Shown: positions 1-5,046 of the stretch, piece after piece
Layout of the letters: every line of letters begins with the position of its first letter
Position numbering within the stretch: position 1 is the stretch's first letter
From: an uncultured Lachnospiraceae bacterium
Lineage (GTDB): Bacteria; Bacillota; Clostridia; Lachnospirales; Lachnospiraceae
Reading direction: 5' to 3'
NCBI GenBank assembly: GCA_902766655.1
Contig: CACXEL010000320.1
Location: forward strand, 1 to 6,253
DNA length: 6,253 nucleotides
Notes under the pieces: model-generated
The model's database searches: none
The model's input: only the letters and a program-made list of their open reading frames with translations
Told to the model about the DNA's origin: nothing
Translations under genes and position numbers: made by a program

Positions 1-6
1 CTGCAG

Positions 7-78
7 GGCCCCATGGTCAAGTGGTTAAGACATCGCCCTTTCACGGCGGTAACAGCAGTTCGAACCTGCTTGGGGTCA
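7..78 (+). tRNA. tRNA-Glu (anticodon TTC)
   Basis: This is a complete 72-nt cloverleaf. The acceptor GGCCCCA (7-13) pairs with TGGGGTC (71-77), with one G·T pair, followed by discriminator A78. The anticodon loop CTTTCAC carries TTC, and the T-loop is TTCGAAC on a five-pair stem. It decodes GAA and GAG. It is the first tRNA visible of a four-gene cluster. No promoter fits in the six bases upstream, so transcription must start left of the window. The 3' CCA is not encoded (TT follows the discriminator). Only seven bases separate it from the next tRNA, so the two are surely cut from one precursor. Confidence 0.96.
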
Positions 79-85
79 TTTCCGT

Positions 86-159
86 GGATCTTTAGCTCAG
101 TTGGTTAGAGCAACCGGCTCATAACCGGTCGGTCCCGGGTTCGAGTCCCTGAAGATCCA
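86..159 (+). tRNA. CAT-anticodon tRNA, probably elongator tRNA-Met
   Basis: This is a 74-nt cloverleaf. GGATCTT (86-92) pairs fully with AAGATCC (152-158), with discriminator A159. The anticodon loop CTCATAA carries CAT on an ACCGG/CCGGT stem. Its first acceptor pair is G-C and its anticodon stem lacks the three G-C pairs at the loop that mark initiators, so it is not initiator tRNA. A CAT anticodon can also belong to tRNA-Ile2, whose C34 is changed to lysidine by TilS; sequence alone does not settle this, and Met is the likelier reading. The T-stem has a C·T mismatch (c136 against t150). CCA is not encoded. Confidence 0.9.
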
Positions 160-162
160 GCA

Positions 163-201
163 GCATGAACGGTTCAGGGAGGATTCTTTGATAGTTCATG
201 C
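163..201 (+). repeat. 8-bp perfect inverted repeat in the tRNA-Met/tRNA-Asp spacer
   Basis: GCATGAAC (163-170) and GTTCATGC (194-201) are exact reverse complements separated by 23 bases. In the precursor RNA they would form a stem-loop filling almost the whole 46-nt spacer. No T-run follows directly, so it is not a standard terminator. A role as a precursor folding or processing element is inference. Confidence 0.6.
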
Positions 202-205
202 ATTT

Positions 206-279
206 GGCCCGGTGGTACAGTTGGTTAGTACGCCGCCCTGTCACGGCGGAGGTCGAGGGTTCGAGTCCCTTCCGGGTCG
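206..279 (+). tRNA. tRNA-Asp (anticodon GTC)
   Basis: This is a 74-nt cloverleaf. GGCCCGG (206-212) pairs with CCGGGTC (272-278), with one G·T pair, followed by discriminator G279, the base expected for bacterial tRNA-Asp. The anticodon loop CTGTCAC carries GTC, and the T-loop is TTCGAGT. It decodes GAC and GAU. CCA is not encoded. The discriminator is followed at once by seven T residues (280-286), which gives the 3' end a terminator-like look although another tRNA of the same cluster follows. Confidence 0.96.
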
Positions 280-287
280 TTTTTTTG

Positions 288-303
288 TGCCATAATCATG
301 GCA
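288..303 (+). repeat. Small perfect hairpin in the tRNA-Asp/tRNA-Leu spacer
   Basis: TGCCAT (288-293) and ATGGCA (298-303) form a perfect six-pair stem with the four-base loop AATC. It follows the T-run 280-286 and stops nine bases before tRNA-Leu. No T-run follows it on the plus strand, so it is not a standard terminator. Like the inverted repeat in the preceding spacer, it may help separate neighbouring tRNAs during processing, but this is inference. Confidence 0.5.
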
Positions 304-311
304 TAAGGTCA

Positions 312-395
312 GCCGGTGTGGCGGAATTGGCAGACGCAAGGGACTTAAAATCCCTCGAGGTCACACTCGTGTCGGTTCGAGTCCGACCACCGGCA
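312..395 (+). tRNA. tRNA-Leu (anticodon TAA)
   Basis: This is an 84-nt class II tRNA with the long variable arm typical of leucine tRNAs. GCCGGTG (312-318) pairs with CACCGGC (388-394), discriminator A395. The anticodon loop CTTAAAA carries TAA on a GGGA/TCCC stem, the variable-arm stem uses CGAG and CTCG, and the T-loop TTCGAGT sits on GTCGG/CCGAC. It decodes UUA and UUG. It is the last gene of the cluster and is followed 20 bases later by an intrinsic terminator. CCA is not encoded. Confidence 0.96.
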
Positions 396-415
396 GCTAT
401 TTTAAGTTCAGAATG

Positions 416-442
416 TCCGGCCCTTTCTGGGTCGGATTTTTT
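416..442 (+). terminator. Intrinsic terminator of the four-tRNA cluster
   Basis: TCCGGCCC (416-423) pairs with GGGTCGGA (429-436), eight pairs including one G·T, around the loop TTTCT, and is followed by six T residues (437-442). This is a standard rho-independent terminator and closes the tRNA-Glu/Met/Asp/Leu unit. Confidence 0.9.
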
Positions 443-608
443 AGTACAGGCCCTTTCGCTCAGCGAATGTCATAATGGGCATGAGATGCCGATCGGGGCA
501 GCCTGACCTGATTGGAGCAGGACGCGCAGTACTCGGCTCCGCGGAGTACTGCTTCCGGGAAGAGTCCTCGAGACTGTAAAAAACTTTTGCCCAGATTGAA
601 AAAAGTGG
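443..608. other. Gene-free spacer with a strong inverted repeat
   Basis: I see no convincing gene between the tRNA-Leu terminator and the tRNA-Arg promoter. It holds a perfect nine-pair inverted repeat, GCAGTACTC (526-534) with GAGTACTGC (544-552) around a nine-base GC-rich loop. A small palindrome CTTCCGGGAAG follows directly (552-562), as do A-tracts at 578-583 and 599-604 that belong to the promoter region. A weaker TTCGC/GCGAA hairpin lies near 454-466. No T-run follows the large hairpin, and no start codon with a good ribosome binding site stands out on either strand. Confidence 0.55.
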
Positions 609-637
609 TTGACAGATGGCGCTTTTAGGAGTATTAT
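609..637 (+). promoter_or_regulatory. Sigma-A-type promoter of tRNA-Arg
   Basis: The -35 box is a perfect TTGACA (609-614). A 17-base spacer leads to the -10 box TATTAT (632-637), one mismatch from consensus. The expected start is near 644, about 20 bases before the mature tRNA. Upstream A-tracts at 578-583 and 599-604, about two helical turns apart, with TTTT at 585-588, resemble an UP element. A small TTGC/GCAA hairpin (646-657) lies in the leader. Confidence 0.92.
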
Positions 638-664
638 CTCTTTTGTTGCGAAGGCAATGAGCAT

Positions 665-738
665 GTGCGGATAGCTCAGCTGGATAGAGCGTCTGGCTAC
701 GGACCAGAAGGTCGCGAGTTCGAATCTTGTTCCGCACG
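665..738 (+). tRNA. tRNA-Arg (anticodon ACG)
   Basis: This is a 74-nt cloverleaf. GTGCGGA (665-671) pairs perfectly with TCCGCAC (731-737), discriminator G738. The anticodon loop CTACGGA carries ACG; in bacteria A34 of this tRNA is edited to inosine by TadA, so it reads CGU, CGC and CGA. The T-stem GCGAG/CTTGT contains two G·T pairs. It is a single-gene unit with its own promoter and terminator. CCA is not encoded. CGC is the most used arginine codon in fbp downstream, which this tRNA would serve. Confidence 0.96.
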
Positions 739-744
739 TGGTGG

Positions 745-778
745 ACAGGCTGTACGAGAGTACAGCCTGTATTTTTTT
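745..778 (+). terminator. Intrinsic terminator of tRNA-Arg
   Basis: ACAGGCTGTAC (745-755) and GTACAGCCTGT (760-770) form a perfect eleven-pair stem with the tetraloop GAGA, followed by A and seven T residues (772-778). It starts six bases after the tRNA and is the strongest terminator in the window. Confidence 0.97.
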
Positions 779-971
779 GTGCCTGGAAACAAGGCCGCAT
801 CCCTTTATTCACCAATGCCTGACGGGAGTGGAATCCCATCTGAACCGCCGGATCGTGCATGGGCGAATCGCACTATGCCCGATTTCCTCAATGGCAGAGC
901 AGGTCCATCGTTTTACGAAGGATGAACAGTAACGCAAGGCAACGGAACCTTGCAGGCGGACAAAAGAGATA
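779..971. other. Gene-free spacer upstream of the HAAS/fbp operon
   Basis: No gene can be supported here. Short open frames exist but lack ribosome binding sites and run out of the tRNA-Arg terminator. The clearest structure is a perfect six-pair hairpin, GCAAGG (934-939) with CCTTGC (948-953), about 20 bases upstream of the next promoter's -35 region. An imperfect hairpin lies at 822-841 (GACGGGA with TCCCATC, one mismatch). Confidence 0.5.
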
Positions 972-1000
972 GTGAAATAAACCGGGTTCCATGCTATAAT
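972..1000 (+). promoter_or_regulatory. Extended -10 promoter of the HAAS/fbp operon
   Basis: A perfect -10 box TATAAT (995-1000) is preceded by TG one base upstream (992-993), giving the extended -10 motif TGCTATAAT. At 17-base spacing sits GTGAAA (972-977), which matches four of six -35 positions. Transcription would start near 1007, leaving a leader of about 70 bases before the first start codon. No other good promoter was found before the three downstream genes. Confidence 0.8.
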
Positions 1001-1033
1001 TAAACAGTATTAACCAATCATTCCAATACGCAT

Positions 1034-1071
1034 GCCCTTTCAGGCGGGGCGACCGCCGGCGGGGCAGGGAG
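1034..1071 (+). promoter_or_regulatory. Structured GC-rich leader next to the ribosome binding site
   Basis: The leader holds two copies of GGCGGGGC (1043-1050 and 1058-1065). Between them CCGCC (1053-1057) can pair with GGCGG (1043-1047). Upstream GCCC (1034-1037) can pair with the GGGC of either copy, and CCCT (1035-1038) can pair with AGGG (1066-1069) of the Shine-Dalgarno sequence. Alternative folds that expose or hide the ribosome site are therefore possible. Regulation is inference; no known riboswitch was recognised. Confidence 0.3.
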
Positions 1072-1077
1072 ATAAAA

Positions 1078-1713
1078 ATGACAAAATCCGAATTTCTGAT
1101 GGCCCTGGCCGAAAAACTGGCCGAGGACCTGCCGGCTGAGGCCGTCACGCAGGAGCTCCGTTACTATGAGGGCTTCATTGACGGCGAGCTTGCCCGCGGA
1201 CTCGACGAGGAGACGGTCACGGACCGCCTGGGCGATCCCATTCTGATTGCCCGGAATATCACGGAGGCTCCCCGGGAAACCCTCGTCTACCGGGATGACT
1301 CCTACCAGGAGGGCTATTCCGAATCCACCTACCAGGAAATCCATGAGGCCTCCGACTGGGTAAAAAAGGAAGTGGAGACCGTCTATGACGCCGGCGATAA
1401 AAAGCCCATCGAGAAGGCTGTGGAGCGGGCCGGCGAGCGGGCGGAGGACTTTGCAGAACGCAGGAAGAGCGGGGATGACGGGAGAGAGGCCCAGGAGAAG
1501 GAGGCAAGGAAGGCTTTCATTTCCGCCTTGTTCACGCAGGCAGACGGATCCCTCAACTGGAAGCTGATCGGTACGCTGGCGGTAATCGCCCTGGTGCTGG
1601 TGCTTGCCATCGTTTCCCTTGTCAAGGTCGTGACCTTCCTTTTCCCCGTCATTATAGTCCTGGTCCTTATCTGGATCCTCTACGTCGCCGTCATCGACCG
1701 ACGAAAACCATGA
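1078..1713 (+). CDS. HAAS/DUF1700-type membrane protein
   Basis: The 211-residue product begins with a helical region (about 1-65) resembling the HAAS (DUF1700) domain: it opens MTKSEFLMALAEKL, continues with an acidic/aromatic helix containing RYYEGF (28-33), and ends with RLGDP (50-54), typical of the family. Residues 66-158 are strongly charged and helical, probably cytoplasmic. Two hydrophobic stretches (about 163-184 and 187-206) separated by a very short turn suggest a C-terminal membrane hairpin, and the tail is basic (DRRKP). Known HAAS proteins often sit beside PadR-type regulators and are thought to relay membrane signals. No PadR gene is present between the tRNA genes and fbp here. 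The start is supported by AGGGAG (1066-1071), six bases upstream. It is the first gene after the promoter and is followed 56 bases later by fbp. The ligand and exact role are unknown. Confidence 0.85.
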   Translation: MTKSEFLMALAEKLAEDLPAEAVTQELRYYEGFIDGELARGLDEETVTDRLGDPILIARNITEAPRETLVYRDDSYQEGYSESTYQEIHEASDWVKKEVETVYDAGDKKPIEKAVERAGERAEDFAERRKSGDDGREAQEKEARKAFISALFTQADGSLNWKLIGTLAVIALVLVLAIVSLVKVVTFLFPVIIVLVLIWILYVAVIDRRKP

Positions 1714-1769
1714 GTGGTTATATCTTGCTCACTTGAAATAACTGCATTCACTGAACGAGGAGGTGGCTT

Positions 1770-3722
1770 ATGGAACAGCTTGACCGCAGATATCTGGAGC
1801 GGCTGGCGGACATCTATCCGACCATTGCCCGCGCTTCTGAGGAAATCATCAACCTGAGCTCTATTCTTAACCTGCCCAAAGGGACAGAGCACTTTATCAC
1901 GGATGTCCACGGAGAGTTCGAGGCCTTCTCCCACGTCCTCCGGAACGGCTCGGGGGCCGTGCGCAAGAAGATCAACGAGGTCTACGGCCACCTTCTTCCG
2001 GAGAAGGATATCAGCGAGCTGGCTACCCTCATCTATTATCCGACCCAGAAGATCGAGCTGGTGAAGAAGGATATGCCAAAGGCTGATATGGATGACTGGT
2101 ACAAGGTCATGCTGTACCGCCTGGTCGCCGTGACCAAGCACTGCTCCAGCAAGTATACCCGGTCCAAGGTCAGAAAGGCCCTGCCCGCAGACTTTGCCTA
2201 CGTGATCGAGGAGCTGATCACCGAAAAGCAGGATGTCTACGACAAGGAGGCCTACTACGACGAAATCATCCACACCATCATCCGGATCGGCCGCGCGGAC
2301 GTCTTCATCAAGGCCATCGCCGAGCTGATCCGCCGGCTGGTGGTGGACCACCTCCACATTCTGGGCGATATTTATGACAGGGGCTCCGGCCCGGACGACA
2401 TCATGGACGCCCTCATGGACTACCACAGCGTGGACGTCCAGTGGGGAAATCACGACATTCTCTGGATGGGCGCCGCCGTGGGTCAGCTCTGCAACATCGC
2501 CAATGTTGTCCGCATCTGCGCCCGCTACGGCAACCTCGACCTTCTCGAGGACGGCTACGGCATCAACCTCCTGCCCCTGGCCACCTTCGCCAACAAGGTC
2601 TACGCCGGCGACCCCTGCACCCAGTTCAAGGTGAAGGGGGAGCTGAGCCGGGGAGATGACCTGGCCATGAACATGCGGATCCACAAGGCCATCTCCGTTC
2701 TTCAGTTCAAGCTGGAGGGCGCCTGCGCGGAGCGCCGCCCCGAGTTCGGCATGAAGGAGAAGGGCTATCTGAAGTGGATAGATTATGAGAAGGGTACCAT
2801 CGACCTGGAGGGAAAGACCTACAGGCTTCTGGACACCAACCTGCCCACGGTGGATCCGAAAGATCCCTACCGGCTCACCAACGAGGAGGCCTACGTCATG
2901 GAGCGGCTCCAGAGCGCCTTCATGGGCTGCCGGCGGCTCCAGAAGCACATGGAATTTCTCCTGCACAAGGGAGCGCTCTACACGGTCTACAACGGCAACC
3001 TTCTCTACCACGGCTGCATGCCGCTGGACGAGGACGGCCAGTTCAAGGAGGTCTCGCTTTTCGGCAGGTCCTATAAAGGCCGCGCCCTTTACGACAAGCT
3101 GGACACTTATGTCCGCAGGGCCTATTTCTCTCTGGATCCCGACCACAGGGAGCAGGGCCGCGACATCCTCTGGTGGATCTGGTGCAACAAGGATTCACCC
3201 CTCTTCGGCAAGACGAAAATGGCCACCTTCGAGAGATACATGATCGCTGAGAAGGAGACCTGGCAGGAGAAGAAGACCCCCTACTACCTCCTTCTCGACA
3301 ACGAGGAGGTGATTGACCGGATCCTGGCTGAATTCGGCCTCCACGGAGACCACGTCCACATCATCAACGGCCATGTGCCTGTCAAAAAGGGTGACACTCC
3401 GTATAAGTGCGGCGGCAAGGTCCTCATTATCGACGGCGGCTTCTCCAAGGCCTACCAGGGGACGACCGGCATCGCCGGCTACACCCTGATCTACAACAGC
3501 TACGGCATCCGCCTGGTCGCCCACAAGCCATTCACCTCGCGGGATGACGCTGTCATTTCCGGGACCGACATCCACTCCGACAAGGTCATGGATGAGAAAT
3601 TCACCCACCGCCTGAGGATCGCCGACACTGACATCGGCGCCGAGGTCCGTCGCAACATCGAGGAGCTGGAGCAGCTGCTCACGGCTTACCGGAGCGGCGA
3701 TATTCTCGAGAAGTTGCGGTGA
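1770..3722 (+). CDS. fbp: Class III fructose-1,6-bisphosphatase (Firmicutes type)
   Basis: The enzyme hydrolyses fructose 1,6-bisphosphate to fructose 6-phosphate and phosphate in the cytoplasm, a committed step of gluconeogenesis. At 650 residues it has the usual length of the class III family (B. subtilis Fbp type), which is unrelated to the shorter class I and II enzymes. Metallophosphatase motifs are intact: DVH (D45, H47), GDIYDRG (199-205), GNHD (226-229), a histidine in LLYHG (411-415) and NGHVP (533-537). Related enzymes use Mn2+ and, in B. subtilis, are activated by phosphoenolpyruvate and inhibited by AMP. The start follows a near-perfect Shine-Dalgarno sequence, AGGAGGTG (1758-1765). 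No promoter was found in the preceding 56 bases, so it is probably read with the HAAS gene. Arginine codons are mainly CGC and CGG, which fits good expression. No frameshift or missing motif was seen. Confidence 0.97.
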   Translation: MEQLDRRYLERLADIYPTIARASEEIINLSSILNLPKGTEHFITDVHGEFEAFSHVLRNGSGAVRKKINEVYGHLLPEKDISELATLIYYPTQKIELVKKDMPKADMDDWYKVMLYRLVAVTKHCSSKYTRSKVRKALPADFAYVIEELITEKQDVYDKEAYYDEIIHTIIRIGRADVFIKAIAELIRRLVVDHLHILGDIYDRGSGPDDIMDALMDYHSVDVQWGNHDILWMGAAVGQLCNIANVVRICARYGNLDLLEDGYGINLLPLATFANKVYAGDPCTQFKVKGELSRGDDLAMNMRIHKAISVLQFKLEGACAERRPEFGMKEKGYLKWIDYEKGTIDLEGKTYRLLDTNLPTVDPKDPYRLTNEEAYVMERLQSAFMGCRRLQKHMEFLLHKGALYTVYNGNLLYHGCMPLDEDGQFKEVSLFGRSYKGRALYDKLDTYVRRAYFSLDPDHREQGRDILWWIWCNKDSPLFGKTKMATFERYMIAEKETWQEKKTPYYLLLDNEEVIDRILAEFGLHGDHVHIINGHVPVKKGDTPYKCGGKVLIIDGGFSKAYQGTTGIAGYTLIYNSYGIRLVAHKPFTSRDDAVISGTDIHSDKVMDEKFTHRLRIADTDIGAEVRRNIEELEQLLTAYRSGDILEKLR

Positions 3723-3759
3723 TCGCCCGCAGGAGACTGCACGAATATGAATACACTGG

Positions 3760-3782
3760 CGGGAGCGGTACAGCTGCTCCCG
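3760..3782 (+). repeat. Hairpin between fbp and alaX
   Basis: CGGGAGC (3760-3766) pairs perfectly with GCTCCCG (3776-3782) around a nine-base loop. The sequence after it (TCATGACTCTG) has no T-run, so it is not an ordinary terminator; it lies 24 bases before the alaX start. It could protect the fbp mRNA 3' end or tune alaX expression, both inference. Confidence 0.5.
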
Positions 3783-3806
3783 TCATGACTCTGTAAGGAA
3801 ACAGAT

Positions 3807-4994
3807 ATGCTTGACGCAAGTACGGTTGCAACGAAAAAAATCTATTACGACGACCCCTACATCGTCAATTTTGAGGCCCGCGTGGTCTCCTTTGAGAACG
3901 GGGACCTGGTCCTGGACCGGACGGCCTTCTTCCCGGAGGAGGGCGGCCAGAATCCGGACAAGGGCGTCCTGGCTGACTGCCGCGTCGCGGACGTCAAGAT
4001 CAAAAAAGGCTTTATCCACCATTTCCTCGAGCCCCTGGAGGGAGAGGAGCTCCCGGACCTCAGAGAGGGTGACCTGGTCACAGGCACCATTGACTGGGAC
4101 CACCGCTTCTCCAACATGCAGCAGCACTCGGGCGAGCACCTCTTCTCCGGTATCGCCCACACTCTCTACGGCTGTGAGAACGTCGGCTTTCACCTGAGTG
4201 AGAAGGAGGTGACGGTGGATTTCGACCGTTTCCTCTCCGACGAGGACCTGCTCATCATCGAGGCCCGGGTAAATGAAGCTATTTCCCGGAACATACCGAG
4301 CCGCGTGGAGATCCTGAACGGCCGGGAGGCTGAAGAGGCGGAGTACAGGAGCAAGCTCTCGCTCACAAAGGACGTGAGAGTGGTCTCATTTCCCGGCATC
4401 GACGCCTGCGCCTGCTGTGCGCCGCATGTAGCCAGGACCGGTGAGATCGGCCTTCTCAAGGTGGTGCGTGCCATCAAGTGGCGCAGCGGTGTCCGCGTGA
4501 CCATCCTCTGCGGCAGCCGGGCCATGGCCCTCTTCGACAGGAACCACGAAATCCTGACGCGGACCGCCCAGTACCTGACCACCTCTGTGGAAGGCGTCTA
4601 CGGGCAGGTAGTGAAAATGAAGGAAGAGCTGGCGGCCCTGAAGGCCCAGCTCCGGGCCCAGGCCATCCTCTCCATGCGGAGAAAGGTGGCCCAGGTGGAG
4701 AGCGGAGAGGGAAATACAGTCATTTTCGAGACCGATGTGGAGCAGGAGGCAGCCCGGGAGGCCGTGAACGCCCTGGTGGAGAAGAAGAGCGGCTACTGCG
4801 GCGTCTTCATCGGCACCGATGACTCGGGTTATCGCTACATCATCGGCAGGCGGGGCGGAGACGCACGGGTGATGAACGCTCTCCTCAGGGAGCGCTTCGG
4901 CGCCCGCGGCGGCGGCCAGGCGGCCATGGTCCAGGGATCGGTGGCCTGCACGGGCAGTCAGATCCGTGCCTTATTTGAGGAAATCAAAGAATGA
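3807..4994 (+). CDS. AlaX-type alanyl-tRNA editing protein with DHHA1 domain
   Basis: The 395-residue product resembles the editing half of alanyl-tRNA synthetase without its aminoacylation domain. Such free-standing proteins hydrolyse Ser-tRNA(Ala) and Gly-tRNA(Ala) in the cytoplasm. Residues 12-55 form the N-terminal barrel, including YYDDPY (13-18) and the TAFFPEEGGQ stretch (39-48). The zinc site is complete: HxxxH (H107, H111) and CxxxH (C203, H207), the latter followed by TGEIG (211-215). A probable coiled coil (about 265-295) leads to a C-terminal DHHA1 domain with GGG (368-370) and QG (376-377). The length suits the long AlaX-L class. The start is supported by TAAGGAA (3794-3800), six bases upstream, and by family N-termini beginning just before YYDDPY. 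It lies 84 bases after fbp and 52 before the next gene. It could be described simply as a DHHA1 protein, but intact editing residues favour activity. Confidence 0.93.
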   Translation: MLDASTVATKKIYYDDPYIVNFEARVVSFENGDLVLDRTAFFPEEGGQNPDKGVLADCRVADVKIKKGFIHHFLEPLEGEELPDLREGDLVTGTIDWDHRFSNMQQHSGEHLFSGIAHTLYGCENVGFHLSEKEVTVDFDRFLSDEDLLIIEARVNEAISRNIPSRVEILNGREAEEAEYRSKLSLTKDVRVVSFPGIDACACCAPHVARTGEIGLLKVVRAIKWRSGVRVTILCGSRAMALFDRNHEILTRTAQYLTTSVEGVYGQVVKMKEELAALKAQLRAQAILSMRRKVAQVESGEGNTVIFETDVEQEAAREAVNALVEKKSGYCGVFIGTDDSGYRYIIGRRGGDARVMNALLRERFGARGGGQAAMVQGSVACTGSQIRALFEEIKE

Positions 4995-5046
4995 ACCGTG
5001 TCCGGTCGTCCGGATCGAAGGCACTCTTACTTAGGAGGAGGTTTCT

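Noticed and set aside
1..6. CTGCAG (PstI site) at the window start
   Set aside because: It could be a cloning edge but is equally likely to be chance sequence before tRNA-Glu; nothing more can be concluded.
198..506. A 102-residue frame across tRNA-Asp and tRNA-Leu
   Set aside because: It translates tRNA sequence, a well-known source of false hypothetical proteins, and crosses a terminator.
441..860. A 139-residue minus-strand frame over the tRNA-Arg region
   Set aside because: It runs antisense through a terminator, a tRNA and a promoter, and its sequence has no recognisable domain.
855..880. Interleaved GTGC/GCAC and GGGC/GCCC pairs that could make a pseudoknot
   Set aside because: The stems are only four pairs each and easily arise by chance in GC-rich DNA; nothing else supports a structured RNA here.
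665..932. Frames starting in tRNA-Arg or its terminator and reading into the spacer
   Set aside because: They begin inside the tRNA or just at its end, pass through an intrinsic terminator, and lack ribosome binding sites.
1714..1769. Possible separate fbp promoter or catabolite-control site
   Set aside because: TATATC and TTGAAA are present but no correctly spaced partner box was found, and no cre-like palindrome of adequate match is visible.
1680..3146. A 488-residue open frame on the minus strand opposite the HAAS gene end and fbp
   Set aside because: It overlaps fbp, whose motifs are intact. Its predicted product is a V/L/D/H-rich sequence without recognisable domains, as expected when the antisense of GC-rich, biased codons lacks stops. 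No suitable ribosome binding site was seen.
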